A DNA stretch of 64,000 nt, taken from assembly GCA_030407085.1 (NCBI GenBank), contig CM059584.1, positions 130,919,501-130,983,500 on the forward strand, read 5' to 3'. Under the pieces are notes generated by a model, which was not told the DNA's origin, made no database searches, and saw nothing but the letters and a program-made list of their open reading frames with translations. The position numbers and the translations under genes were made by a program. Below, piece after piece: positions 25,481-38,821 of the stretch (position 1 is its first letter; each line of letters starts with the position of its first letter). This DNA is from Trichopria drosophilae. Taxonomy: Eukaryota > Arthropoda > Insecta > Hymenoptera > Diapriidae.

Positions 25481-28290
25481 AATATAAAAACAACTACCTT
25501 TTGGTATGGCGAACGATCGCACCCCTCAATGATTCCCCATTCTTATCCTACATTCAGCGGGTTAGTTATGGACTGGTACGTTTGTGTGAAATAATAGCCA
25601 ATGTTCGCCCGTTTTCGAGCAGATTCTTGTCGCTCCGATTCCTTCTCGCTAAAGCACCGCATATCCGTCAGACTGACGATCCTCCGTGAGTAATGTCATT
25701 CTTAACGTTTCACTCTTGGGCCCTAGAGAAATGTCCTTGCAGACGTAAAAGCGCCGATCTACCCGTACACATGTACTCTTTCTAGTCGACCTGCACGTAA
25801 TTGACCCTTCCGAACGCATACGAGGGTGAGCACACGTACAGCGAGAATCCTGGGTGCTTTGACTCACAGTCATACAATTTGCATGATGAGGCAGTAAAGT
25901 CGGATCGCTCGAACGGTTTCTCTCCTTTCTTCCGTGGTACCCTCCCCTATCTATTTTGAGCTCCTGTCTCTCGGCAGGGGGCACCGGGATAAATTCTATC
26001 GACGCCTATGCTGTTCGTATCGCGGTAGATCGGTACAGAGAAGATACTGGGAATGGCAATTCCGTGATAGCTGCGAAGGGATGCGTGTATTCGGCGTTGG
26101 TGAAGGAGGTGGCAGCGGGATACCCCGGTGGTGACCCCCAAAATGCCGCGTGCATAACTTCGTGCTCTCTTGGCTCTCTCTATGCCGGGTATTGATCGCC
26201 GTGTAGCGAGAGATGGCCACATGGCAACGTTCGGGCAAGCTCGTGCGTCTCCGTGGAGCCTCCTCTGCCCCCTGAAGCACTTTCGCAACATGGCGGCCAC
26301 CTCGTCACGTGGTCCGTATAGACCCGATTTCACCCCGCGTACCCCGATCACCCTAAGGGATGATGCAGCCACGACTCTCCCTCTCCTTCCTGTCGCCCCT
26401 CTCACGACCTCCCCCTTCAACTCCCTCTATCTCTCTTTCTCTCTATCTCTCTCACTCGGATCCACTCCCGGTTTATCTTATCCATGCGAGCAATGTCTCT
26501 ACTGCGGCTCTCCATGGTCCACTCTCGTGGCGTGATATCTGTGCGATCCGCCAGGTACCTGCTACAAAACTGATAGAATATCACGATCGTTCTCAGGATT
26601 ATCGTGATCCTAAACCAAAGGGTCGTTTTCTTTTCTTATCCCGGATCTTCAAATTCTCTACGATTGGCGCGAAACAGAAGATTCACATTGCACCTAGAGC
26701 GGAAACTACGCGGCAAAAAGCTCGCGTGCAGACGTCGATCTCTTATTCGAAATTAAGCTGCCTCTAGCAGAAGAACCCAATACCCGGATCCGCAAGAGGA
26801 ATTGCCAAATCGAAAGGAACGTCTCCGGGCTTCATTCAGTAATGCCAGGAGAATCGTTTTCTCGATTTGAAAAAGATTCTAAGGTAGATCCAACGACAAT
26901 ATTGAAATAGAAGAAAGGCGAATCCTCGATTGCGAATTTACTTTATCGCCGGAATAACGTTTCTTGGAGCCACAATGAAATGGGGGGAATTTTATATCAT
27001 CGCAAGTTCCTTCGATTACTATTACCTTTCATAAATCATAAACTCGGAGAAAACCGCGTATCGCGTCGTAAGTCAACGGCTCGTGGTCCGATCGTCTATC
27101 GGTTAAACGATACTCTCACCGAGATCACTGGACCCAGCCAATAAATATTCCGCTTCGAGTCCTCGCCAATTTCCTGCAATATCGTTTGAGAATATATTGA
27201 GCATGCGACTAAAAATTCGACCGCGCCATTATACCGAGAGAGGAGAATATACTGGTGGGCTACAGTACAGTCGTATCGATCTTCGCATTACCGGCCGGTA
27301 GACTAGCATTGGGCTGGATTGACGAACGTTGCTCCGCATTAAGCCACGTAAGATCTCTGAGGGATGTCAGTCAAGTTTAGTATCGGGCCCGGAAAACGCG
27401 AGAAAAAGTGTGCGAATGCCGCCCGATACTCTTTCCGCGCCACGAAATCTCTCGGAAAATCGACGACGAGATAAGTGGAAAAATGGAGCTCTCGCTGCGG
27501 AATGACAAGAATGACGGGTCCCTATTTCGCCTCCCTCGCTCCCAAACGGCTTCCGCCTAGTGGCTGACTACCCTTCTTTAATCCCGTCATAAATCGCGCA
27601 TTCAGCTCGGCCATACCGACGTGACTCGTCGACGTGTGTGACTGAAACGATTCTTCTAAGCACCTTCCCCCCGGGTCTCATCAACTTCCAAATTCGTGAC
27701 GCAATAGCGACGTAACGAGTCGTAGAACGATTCCGCGAGAAATCGAAAGTCTATATTCCAATAAGTTTTGCTCGACTAATTCCGTTATATCTACTTGGAG
27801 CAAAGCAAACGAGACAGTCTTAGGATTCGGTCGTCATCGTCACCAAGGTGTATGCTTTAGTGCAATACGCGAGAGTACACGCTCGACTTAACCGTTTACA
27901 TTTAACTTGGAAGTTTCACCACGAGACTCCACCCTTTACCAGCTTTCGATCCAAATTGATTGGATGGTGAATTGTCCGGTTTGAATAATTCATGCTTTAT
28001 TCCGCGATAAACCAATTTCAGTGTAACTGAATTAAAAACAAGGATCGCCGTGGTCCGCAGTTCTACTCTGACGAGTGGCGCTGATGTATGGGGTAGTATA
28101 AGAAACCACTGCTTGGGAGTGAAAGGGACAACTGCATCTGGTCGTGGAATGGCTAGACTGAAATAGAGACTGCACGTATGGCAGCAAGAGAAAGAGGGAG
28201 AGAAAGAAAGGCGTCCGAGGGGAAAGTGTGAGAGGACCAACTGGCAGGCGGCTGCAGATAAAAATAGAAGAGGGTTCGGCTTTCAGCTTT
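25481..28290. promoter_or_regulatory. Largest GC-normal/CpG island of the window
   Basis: About 2.8 kb of CpG-rich DNA. Many frames of 60-157 codons overlap on both strands between 25649 and 26767. The longest (minus, 25947-26420) begins only with TTG, and none has a recognisable motif, so they look like GC-driven chance frames. A CTCTCTCT-rich tract lies at about 26428-26460, a GAGA-factor type sequence on the other strand. It may be an enhancer cluster, an alternative promoter or a non-coding exon of the semaphorin gene. Confidence 0.4.
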
Positions 28291-31090
28291 AAAAATTCAG
28301 TGCTAGTAGTTACTACTGTTAATGAAAACCTGTATGATCTTGCTACTATAGAATGTCTTTACTCTATAGACAACAATTCGCCGCTTTATAACTTCATCAT
28401 TTCGGATTAATAATTTAATCCTTCCGACATTTTTACATAGGGTGAATTTAAGTGCTATGATGATTAATGAAAAGTGTAGGCAAAATTTATGGGAATGAAA
28501 ACAATGTATATACGCGCGTTGTTTTATGTGGGTAATTACCGTTTTTTTTTTTAGTTTATTTTTTTGAATGCAGAACAGAAGTACTTCATCCAGAACATGG
28601 GAAGCTCTTACAAATATAATATAAGACACGGATTTATATTGATTGCATTTTAAACAAAACTTGTCCAATTGTTTTTGACATTAACGTCAGAAAATTGCTC
28701 CTTGAATATCCCACGAACTAATTTTTTAATGTTTGTAAAATACCTGTACACAAAAACAAAAATCCACTTATTTTAATAATATAGCAACTCGTACCGTTTG
28801 TGTTCATGTAATTTATATTTGATTGTATGCATGTGATTACGGCAATTTTGCAAATATTAAAGCTTTTTATCCAGTACCATTATTTCATGAATACTTCCAA
28901 TTTTACAGCGTTTCCTCCCTTCTGTTTTATCAAATTTCAAAGCTTCGTATCTCAAATTGCAGGTAATTTTAAGCTTATCAACTTTCATAGGAACCATTTT
29001 CTACCAATTATTTAAAAACAACGCAAGAAATCAGGAAAATTATTTGTTTGGTTTTTTTAATGAATTGAAAGGTACCGTACAAATCGAAATAGCAACAATT
29101 ATATTCTCAGGTCGAATCAACATCAACATAAATAATAGTTCTCTCAATCTACTTCTGAGTGTACACATGCAGGAGTTTAATTGTTTATATTAGGTTAGGT
29201 TCCGTTTGCTTCAAATAACGCCTGCAGAGATGCTCATTCGTGAATTGTCATACAAATCCGTAATATCTCTGTTTGTCTTCTACTACAATCGAATCTAGAA
29301 GTTTCAGCATTACATAAATTAAACAAGCAATTAACATTGTTTTACAAATAAAGTCATAAACGAAAAACTACATTACGAAAAAAGTCGATTTGACCCAAAG
29401 TAAATCTAAAACTATATAATGTACGTAGGTAATAATAAAAGGCTTCTTTGAAAGTTTTTTTAGGTTAAGAGACTGTATGAGAACAAAATAACTTGTATTT
29501 ATTTAAAATGTGGTAGATTCCTTTTACTTCTATATGTGTATTAAGTTTAAAAGAACGCAAACTAAGTTGCGATACGATATTTTTAATTGAAAATAATCGT
29601 TTATTCACAAATATGTCGAAAAAATTCGAAATTAATAGTATGTTTTCTATTAAATGAATAATAATTATCTTGTCAAGGTGTTTAACTCAATTTATAATAT
29701 ATATTTTAAAAATTCATAATAATTTTATTTCTACTTCATAATGTTGAATACTTGTCTACATTACTGGCGTCTAACAATCAAAATAATTTCATTTATCGTC
29801 GAATCACTCAAGAAATAAATGGAATGAGGTGCCTAGTTCTATAACACAATTGTCTTCAATTTTATTCATTTTCCCTGGAATCACTTGAAATATAAAATCA
29901 ACTTAATCAAAGTTGACGTAACTCAAAATTAAATAAATCAACAAAGTTTAGGAACACTTCGTACGCTATATTAGATCTTCTATTAATAATGTCAGATATC
30001 CGACTTCGTATTCGAAATGAGTAACTCGAAAGTATAATAAATTGGAATACTTTTAGAATTGTGATTTCTAGGTGATGCGTTAAGTAAGATATATCGAATC
30101 GATTGAACATTTATTCTAATAGGTTTTTGTATTATAATAAAAAATTTCGTAACTTCTATGCGAAATAGGCAGAACATTTTTTCCTCCTCCATATTTTCCA
30201 TTCATTTTTAACATTCTCTTGTTCAGTTTTATAGTGTTTCGTATGTTCTTTTAAAATTATTTCTTTTTATGTTCAGACAATACAAACTTAAAACTATTGC
30301 AATATGTTTAGCCTGCGCAAACCGTTATGAGATAAGATATAATTTTGTTTTCTAAAAAAAAGTATATTGTCCTAGAGGGTGAGTTCAACCAAGTTCTTAT
30401 GCCTCCAATTACTTTCCCGTAATGTTTCAGTAATGCTTCATGATTATTTTCAGGCGTAAAAGAACAAAATCACCCGAAAAGACTTCAATTAGCCAAATTT
30501 TTCGATATTTTAGTTTATTGCACACACAAAAAGTTTTGTAGAATTTACAAAAATGCCCGTAAATGAGGATGTAAAGCTTTCCAAAGAGTCTTGGAGGAAT
30601 TACCAAAATTTGTTTAGTGAGGCAGCCGAGTTAACTAAAAAATTACAGTCAACATTTCAATTCATCATTAGTTAATGTAACTAATTCAGACAATGAGAGA
30701 AATTATAGAGGAAATATGGCTATTTTGGCTAGGTTTTTGAAAGTAGGCTTGAATAGGTACAATTATTTAAATCATTTCTCTAACTTAGATAGGATTCCTT
30801 CCTATTCTGTGTAGGAATGACTCTATACAAAGAGTAGGAAAATGTGGAAAGGAGAGTAATTTTCACAAAAAATATTTCCAGCTCCGAAGATCAAAAAAAT
30901 AAGTAATTGCACTATAGTACTCATATGAGTCCTAACAAATAATTGACATTTTAGAGTTGTCGCTGACAGTCCTACTTAGTATTACGCCCCTACTATTCAC
31001 TGATATTTTCCCCACAAGATTTACATATCAATTGTATAATATAACAATTAAAAATTGAATTTATTAAATCCTCTCGAAACTGTACTGAAA
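28291..31090. other. AT-rich non-coding DNA
   Basis: Frames of 60-121 codons are T/A-biased and unrecognised. A single TTAGGTTAGG (telomere-like) pair lies near 29190. No RNA gene seen. Confidence 0.5.
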
Positions 31091-31672
31091 TTTCAGATGT
31101 CGCTGCACGTACCCTTATTAACCTCATTAACAACAATAAAAGACGGTATTATATCCACTGCAAAGTGGAGTTTACATTATGGAATTTGCCTCCGGCTAAG
31201 CACCCCCTACCTAGTATCGAATGCATAAATATTGCGGGGCTCGAGCCCCTAATGGAGTTTTCCTCTAATAACAGATGGCGTTATCAGCGTTCGCTTTGTT
31301 ACGGAGTGACTTTCCGATGGACGACGATATGACCAACTGTTTCGGCGGACCCACGTATTCCTCTAATTTCGTCCTAACTCCTTATCAGCATGCGAACAGG
31401 AGCAGGCCGAGACAGTAACGCTCTACGGGCGTGCGCGATATTCCTTCCTGCCCGAGAGAGGCGAAAAAGGTTTTAATTAAAATTTATGGGGTCGTCGGGC
31501 AGGATTTGCGAATTATGCAATTTTCGCGAGATACAGTTGGCACCGCGTGGCCGAAATCGTTCGATGACGTATACGAATTCGCGTGGGATCAAAAGCGCCG
31601 GGAGATTTTCGGACTCCAAATACCGTCGGGTTTCTATAGCCATCCTGACCTTTCGCCCCGTTATATATATAG

Positions 31673-31752
<80 letters not shown>

Positions 31753-32640
31753 CAAAAGGATGGGAATTCACCCGGTGAGAGATTTATTAACTCCACTCGG
31801 CGAAGGTAGGGCACTACTTGTTCCGCCACGAGTGCGCACTCGAATCGACTATATATATATGGCCATATATATATAAAAAGAAAAGTGCGCCGGCATAGCT
31901 ATACACGCATGCACGAATAGACGGCGGCGGCGCAACCCTCGAAGACACGGGTCACATAAGGGCGAATGCCCCTCTCGGTTTTAAATCGATCGCACACAGT
32001 ATAAGCGCGACGACCCTAACCGGGTACCTCGTCTTTAATTCAATGGAGATATTTACTCTCGCTTCGAAATATATTTATTTCAGCGTGCGCCTTATCGGAG
32101 CGACAATCAATGTCTTCTTTATCCCCGTGGAAACTTGAGTTTCTCTCGGAAATGCGTTTTGTCGAAGGAAAATTTTATTTTAAATACATCTAAATTCATT
32201 ATTTACCAGAGAAAAAACCATACCGTTCGGCTCTGCAGCTGACAACTGAACACCCTGCGTCAATCGGTTCGAAAAGATTTTGGCGATCGAGCTGTTTCGT
32301 ACTATTATTAATATGATGAAAAAATGGGACTAATTTAGGCTGTCGAATAATTATAATGATGGCCGAAACGCACTTATTATTTTGAGTGATCGGAACTGTT
32401 CGAATGGATTTGGTGCTCCACGATTTTATACTGTTACGCAACGCAAGGGCTTTCGATCAAGTTCCTGTTAATTCACCCAAGAACGCAGGCTTAATTTGAT
32501 TGGTTGCTAATACACTGTTACCATGAAGTATGCTTTGGTGTTGCACGTGTTTTTGCAGTGTAAACCACCTTACCGAACTGAATTAACACTTCGTTGGTAT
32601 GTGTAAATTCAGACTTGCGGTGGTGAAATATTACTTTCCG
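31091..32640. promoter_or_regulatory. GC-normal island with embedded AT microsatellite
   Basis: CpG-containing DNA on both sides of an (AT)n tract, with an inverted pair TATATATATGGCCATATATATA near 31852-31873. Frames crossing the AT tract give Tyr-Ile repeats and are not real. Candidate regulatory block. Confidence 0.35.
31675..31747. repeat. (AT)n microsatellite
   Basis: About 73 uninterrupted bases of alternating A and T. It should be length-polymorphic and can form a cruciform. Confidence 0.95.
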
Positions 32641-35080
32641 TTAGTTTTTAACATTTGTCATAAATAATTGAAATTATACGAATAAAAATAATTTTGGAAA
32701 TTTTACTACTTCAAATGAAAAGTGGCTGAGCATCTTTTGAAACAAAAATTTTAATTGATTTGTAGTCAAAATTACTCAATATTTTCAAATGCTATTATTG
32801 GTTTTATAAATACATAGTAAAATGTGTAAAATAATTTTTCAATATACCAGGACATTTTCGCTAACGATAAATAGGGAAAGGCATGTTAAGTAATGTAAAA
32901 AAAACAGAATCGACTACTTTTAGAGTTGGAGTCTATAAGCTCTATAAGAAAAATAGAGGGAATAAAAAAAATGTTAGGTAATGTAATCTTTCATTGCTGT
33001 GACGAAAATAGCATTTTAATGATGGTAAAAACCCAGCTGATCGGATTTTATGTTCGAACATAAAACGTTTTTTATACTTCAAAGAATATTAAGGTTGAAT
33101 TTGCATCCAGATCAATAGTAATGAGAATCATTCCAAATGAAGGATAAATTGGTTTTTAAATCTTAAGTCGCTATAAACTTTAAAGACGAGGGATGCAAAG
33201 TTTTCAGTAATGTGGATTTTAAGTAAACTATATGATTAATCGCGTTTACATTAGCTACTTATAATCAAAGTGTATTGTATGAACTGTGTTTTTAACAATT
33301 TTATCAACATTTTCAAATCTCAATAATCTGATTATAAACTATTCAATTTTAAGACAAAATAAGTACATGTAATATTCCAGCAAGTTAGAATTTTTTATTC
33401 CATTCTGACGAAAATTTGGATAATAAATTCAACTATATAAACTACTCGAATTAATTTCACTATTTTCATGAGTTAATGAATTATAGTTTTATATACTTGT
33501 TTAAAGTAAGGAAATTAATGAAAGATTCCGTACTACTATAAATTTACAAATAATAAAAGTAACGCCCTTTTTAATCCTTTGCCCTTTTTTATTCCTAATT
33601 TCTACTACTAATATCTAATTACCGAGTAGTAGTTGAATTAAAGTAAATATATACTTAAATTGGAAATAACAGTTAAGTTGTAGACCTGGCTCTTGGAAAG
33701 TAATAAAAGAAACTACTTTCTCAATTAGTCTAACGTATTTCTACGTAGTAAATGTTACCTACATTTCAGTTAATAGTTAGTAGCTAAATAAAAGTATCTA
33801 ATAATTAGTTACCATTTTCTTTAAAAAACAAATTATTACAATGTTTTGTTAATACTCATAAAAATTAATAATGACAATTTTCAATAAACCAACAATTTTA
33901 GAGGTTGAAATTCATTCGTAAAATTAAAACTTAACATTTATTCTTTTAACCTAGGATCGTAGTGAATTTTGTATTCGTAGTCGAAATAAAATGATCACTA
34001 TATGTTTCTCATAAAAAATCTGTTCAACAAAATTTTTAAAATATTATTGCTGACACTGCCGAGGATAGAAAAGGCGGTATTTAACTAGAAAATGTAATAA
34101 GTGGCAAAAGATATTTGTAGGTATCCTTTTTAATTTATTAAGATTATATAATCTCGATACAAAACACGGGGCATCTATCACTTTTAAATAAAAGTTGCGT
34201 GCACTTCGGGTTTTTCGACAAAAATCATTTCTAGCTTATCTTACGGTAATTTCAAGCCTAATACGAAAATAATCGATACGAATATTTTTATTTCTTTAAT
34301 TGCAATTTATTTTGTTATGTCTAAGTTATATACGTTATTAAAAAAAAACAATAAAATATATTCTTGATGAGAGAGAGGAAAAGAGAGAGTGAAAGAGGGA
34401 GAAAGGAGAGCTATAAACATTCACTACATTATTTAAAAAAAAAAATGTTATGAATGTAAAAAAAACATTGCCGATTTTAGCGATAGATGTTTAGAAATGT
34501 CTTTTTTTAACAAATATTCTATACAACTGAATGGGTGGCTGACCCGTCCCCTTGAAAAACTGCTGCATTTTTTTGTAAATAATACGAAATCAATAAAATG
34601 TAGTTTAAAAAATTAATTCGGTAATATTTGGAGAAATTGAGCATCAAAACCCTTATCTTGTTCTGTTCTTGTTATCAAAATATTAATGAATGCATTTTCT
34701 ACATTTTGAAATTTCTAATTTGACACGGCCTTTTCTCTCGTCAGGGATGTCTTCAATAATGATATTGCTTTTTATCTTAAAAATGCATAAAATAGAAATT
34801 ATTGAACAAACTTCAGATGATCTTTAAGAGTAAATTATTATCATTATCTCACTTTCTCATAGGTGTACCTCCATTATTACTCTATGGAAAATAAATTCAA
34901 ACTCTGAGAGAGTTAACATTAAAATGTCACCTTGTTTCTAGAAAATCCACATCGCGACTCGTTAAAACAATTGTTCTATTATCTCTAAAAACCTTTTATA
35001 TCCTAAAATTAAAAAAACTCACAATTATTCTTCATGACGACACGAAAGAAAAGAATGGAATTCTAAGAACTTAATGGAGA
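32641..35080. other. AT-rich non-coding DNA with a GA-rich patch
   Basis: No gene seen. An impure GA-rich tract (GAGAGAGAGG...AAGAGAGAG) lies at about 34370-34410. Confidence 0.5.
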
Positions 35081-38000
35081 CGACTAATATACACCCCGTC
35101 ATAAATGATCCTGAAGATCATAGGGAACTGTGTCACAACACTGAAAGCCGCCAAAGTTATTTCCCCGGTACAAATTTTAATTTAAACGTTCCGCAGAAGG
35201 CATTATTCATCTAAATATCATTTCCCATTTGCGTTAGCACACCCGGGTTGGCCGGTTACGCGCTTGCGTCACTTACGAATACGTATACGAACGAGAAATA
35301 GTCGAGCTTAATTCTGAACTACAGTAATTGTCAATTACACAGTACTGCACGCTTATACAGGCTAGCATTCAAGCGTTTTAATTAATGGCGCGACGTGAGT
35401 GCAGCGCGCGCAGTTTGCGCGAAGATTGCGACGATCGATTACAAACTGGCTCCGTCAATATCTGAGAGAAACGTCAAAACGCCAGCCGCGAATCCAGCCA
35501 CAAAAGCCATTGTCTCGGATTCGCTCATCTTCCCTCGCCATTTCACGAAAACCGCAGATCTTAAAAACTTATTCGCAACAATAGAAATTTGTTGCCCTTT
35601 CTAACGTCGCTTTCTGTTACAGCACTCTCTGCACCTCTTGGTGTGAAAATGAACACGAGTGAAATCTTAATGTCGATGGAATGAACTATCACTTCAAGTA
35701 AATCAACATTCACTTTTCTGTAGTTCACGCTTAAAGGGTAAAAAGTTACTTTTAAAGGTCAATAATTGACTCATTTGCCCATTTGCCCAAATCGGTCCTA
35801 AACTACGCTCGAAGATATTTGTGGAGTAGCTGCAAGAATTACCAGTATAATTCTTTTTCTAAAACCATTTAGGTTACTCTGTATGACTCTGGTATTCTAT
35901 CAATCGTCATTTCAGTAAATGTCAAATGACATATTGACCAAATTTGTATGACATATTATATCTGCCTCTTTCAAATGCATGATTTTGGTCTGATAATTGG
36001 GATCTGCAGCTCCTAAAACAGTTTTGAATTTTATCGAATATGTTCTCGAATCCCATAAATAAAATTACCAACGAAAAAGTTTTGGGGATTTTGTACATCA
36101 AATTTGCTTTTAAAAGGGAGCGTGCTCTGGAAATTCGTTTGGACCTGCTGTGCAACGTTCCAGAAAATACTTCAAAGCCTCTTGGAACTAAACCTAAGCT
36201 TTGCAAAGTCTTATCATTTTAATCGTCATTTGGCAAAGCCTTGCGAATACAGAAATTGAATCTCTACAAAGGAACGAGCATTCCACCAATGTAATTCCCA
36301 AATGGCGACACAAATTATGGGAACGAGCAACCATGGGCAAGGCGTTGCATGCGGGTCGAAGGGGGGAAATTTTCGCATCTCAGGAGGGATCTTATTTCAC
36401 GCTATTCATTTCCCCGATGAAAAAAAAAGTGACGGTCGGCCCCCGCCCCTGCAGTCCCGTACGCGAGAACAGAGCCAGCTGTAGCAACAAGCCCGAGACA
36501 TCCGGACAAAAATTTACTTAAGCTATAATTCTGACGGAAGCCGGATCGTTACTCGGCAGGGACCGAACAACCGGCCATTTCTTTGACAGCGCACGAGAGA
36601 CAGACTTGACAAAAACTGCGATGAGTCATCCCTATAATGCCGTTCGTCTCGTACACCACGCACTTTATCTGCGTATTTATCTCGTGTGTATGGGTAAATA
36701 AGCATCTATTATCATTTCTCCGAAAAGATTTGTGTCATGTTGTTTTATTTGGGATCATTTCTCTAGATAAATCAGTTTGAAAAGTCAAACAGAAATTTTC
36801 AATCCTCGAGGTACGGAATCAAAACCGCTGAGGTTGATGGCCTTGAGCAGTCATATGCGGGAATTCGAAGTCGTTTATTAAGGATTATCGAGAATACCTA
36901 AAAACCAGTTTCAAATTATGTTGGACACACAATAACTCCTTCAAAATATAGGAAGTCAATATTTGCCCAAAGACGTAGTCGATAATTGGTTAGAAAATAT
37001 TCAGGAACATTTGCAAATTTCAGTATTAGGTGGGCAATGTTTTTGCGTTGTTATGCAAGCAACGTACGCCCAATCGATCACTATGGTTAATATTCAAGCA
37101 TGTTTTGATTCGCGTCAAGAGCAATGCCCTATAAGAGCTCAACAAAAGCTTAGTTAAGATTATGTAATGTTTTTGACCGACCTCAGATAGACACCAGAGC
37201 TTAGTTCGTACTAAACTTGGGGTTAAAAACTCTCACCATTTTCTCCGACTTTCCAGCTAGCGAATCCGGTGTCAGAATATTTTACCGCTTTTCAAAGTAT
37301 TACCACTTTTATTACTTCCGCTAAATACCACTTCTTTTCGCATTAAAACCACTGTTTTTGTCCGCTGTAACATTACCACGGTGAAGGAAAAAAAAGGCAA
37401 CTTCGTACAATGCCGTTACTTGGCAGCGCGGAGCAATTTCGAAAGGGAACTTTTTAGTTCTTCTCGGCGGCTAATATACCTTCGAACTACTTTAAACTTC
37501 CTAATATTTAATAGGAGCGCGGCTTTGAATACTGAATGAATTCGTTGGAAAAATCTTAAATACTCATCCGATGCTAAGAAGCGCCCGAATTGCATAAATA
37601 TGCAAAAAGATCGTGCTTAGCGGTTATCGCAATATCACGGAAACTTGTAATCCCCGTGGATTTTCGGGAGGAGGAACCGGGGAGGGAGGAGGGCTTGAAT
37701 GACGCCGCAATATGACTTTTTTTGGTTAACGAATATTTACAGCGTCGCTGAAACGTACGGCGAAAATAGTTTTAATCTCGCCGTGCTTACGCGGCGCGCG
37801 TTCCACGACACCTTTATTACGTGAGTAACGACCTCCCGTAGATAATAATTAACGAAATACAGTGTCGCGCCATTAATTAATGATAATGAAAAGTGCGACG
37901 TTATGGCATTCGCTGCGAGAGACCTATCGCAGTAAACTTGATCTCTCGTTATATTAATACCGAATGTAAGTTTATGTTGGATGTTATCAACGAGATTATT

Positions 38001-38200
38001 GGGTTGTAAGACAACTTTGACCACGAGCAATTCTCCTTCAGGAACTATTAAATTATGTATTTTAGACGGAAATAACTGAATGTCAATGGAACCTAGGTAG
38101 ACTCCTTCTTTGGTTGTGTCCAATTATACCTCAGAATGTTTAGTTTAGAGCTTGAGGGATTTCGAGTTCGTGGACCTGACAATTATCCTAACATTAAAGT
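35081..38200. promoter_or_regulatory. Mixed block with several CpG-containing islands
   Basis: GC-normal stretches at about 35220-35620, 36270-36720 and 37400-38130 alternate with AT-rich DNA. A 128-codon minus-strand frame at 37737-38123 opens only with TTG and resembles nothing known. The proximity to the semaphorin first exon makes these candidate intron-1 enhancers. Confidence 0.35.
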
Positions 38201-38239
38201 GTCATGAGCGCAAGTATTAGTTACAGTAGCAATGGAATG

Positions 38240-38790
38240 ATAAGTCAGGTATCATTCGGAGTCTGCAATGTCAATCCGCGTTGGCAGAATTTTAGGGGCC
38301 ACTTGTCTAAGTTAAACTTCCTACGGCATGAACAACATGCATTTGATGTATTGAATATTAAAATAAAGATTTTGACGTTTGTATTATTACCAGGCTAATT
38401 AAGTAGGTGTTGTTTTAAACTGAATTTCATTTAAATTATTCTTTCCCGGTCCAATCAATCCTAACCTAATCTAACCTAACGTATAGACTATTTCGATGAA
38501 GTTATCCATGGAATAGTCACGATTAACCAGGCTAATGTAGTAGATATAATTTTGGAGCAAGTCCAGCTTAATCTGTCCTGACCTAACCTAACCTAACCCA
38601 ACCTAACATAACGTGACAAGTAGTGCGCGGAAATTTACAATTGGGTGGTCAGGATTGGTCAGACTAATAGAGCAGGTATCATTTTGGAACTAACCTAGGC
38701 TAACTTAACCTGTCCTGACGAAATCGATCCTGACCTAACCTAACCTGGCGTACCGAATATTGTGACAGTTTAACCTAACCAAACCTACTT
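38240..38790. repeat. Minisatellite (about 135-bp period) with telomere-like CCTAA runs
   Basis: Units beginning GGCTAAT/GACTAAT, followed by a TTTTGGA or TTTTAAA segment and then CCTAA-rich runs, recur at about 38393, 38530 and 38662, giving spacings of 137 and 132 bp. A weaker unit may start near 38240. The CCTAACCTAA runs lie near 38460-38482, 38581-38612, 38689-38714, 38733-38747 and 38772-38789. CCTAA is the complement of the insect telomere repeat TTAGG. The array is internal, a few kb-scale genes away from any visible end, and sits just inside intron 1 of the semaphorin gene. Confidence 0.75.
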
Positions 38791-38815
38791 TATGGTGATT
38801 TGAGTAGATGGTTGT

Positions 38816-38821
38816 ACTTAC
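38816..38821 (-). other. Splice donor of the semaphorin exon
   Basis: Read on the minus strand this is GTAAGT directly after ...CAACTTG, a near-consensus U1 donor. It fixes the right-hand boundary of intron 1. No matching acceptor plus semaphorin exon 2 was recognised from here down to base 1, so intron 1 probably exceeds 38.8 kb. Confidence 0.8.

Noticed and set aside
25947..26420. 157-codon minus-strand frame
   Set aside because: It opens with TTG, is overlapped by four other frames on both strands and matches no family.
31431..31809. Frames with long Tyr-Ile repeats
   Set aside because: They are translations of the (AT)n microsatellite.
37737..38123. 128-codon minus-strand frame near the semaphorin exon
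   Set aside because: It opens with TTG, shows no sema-domain residues and has no splice signal joining it to the exon at 38822.
38240..38790. True chromosome-end telomere
   Set aside because: The CCTAA runs are short, impure, embedded in a 135-bp unit and flanked on both sides by unique DNA, so the array is interstitial.
1..38815. Search for semaphorin exon 2 (GARNIVY/FLGN-type residues) on the minus strand
   Set aside because: No matching nucleotide pattern was found by eye; the search was not exhaustive.
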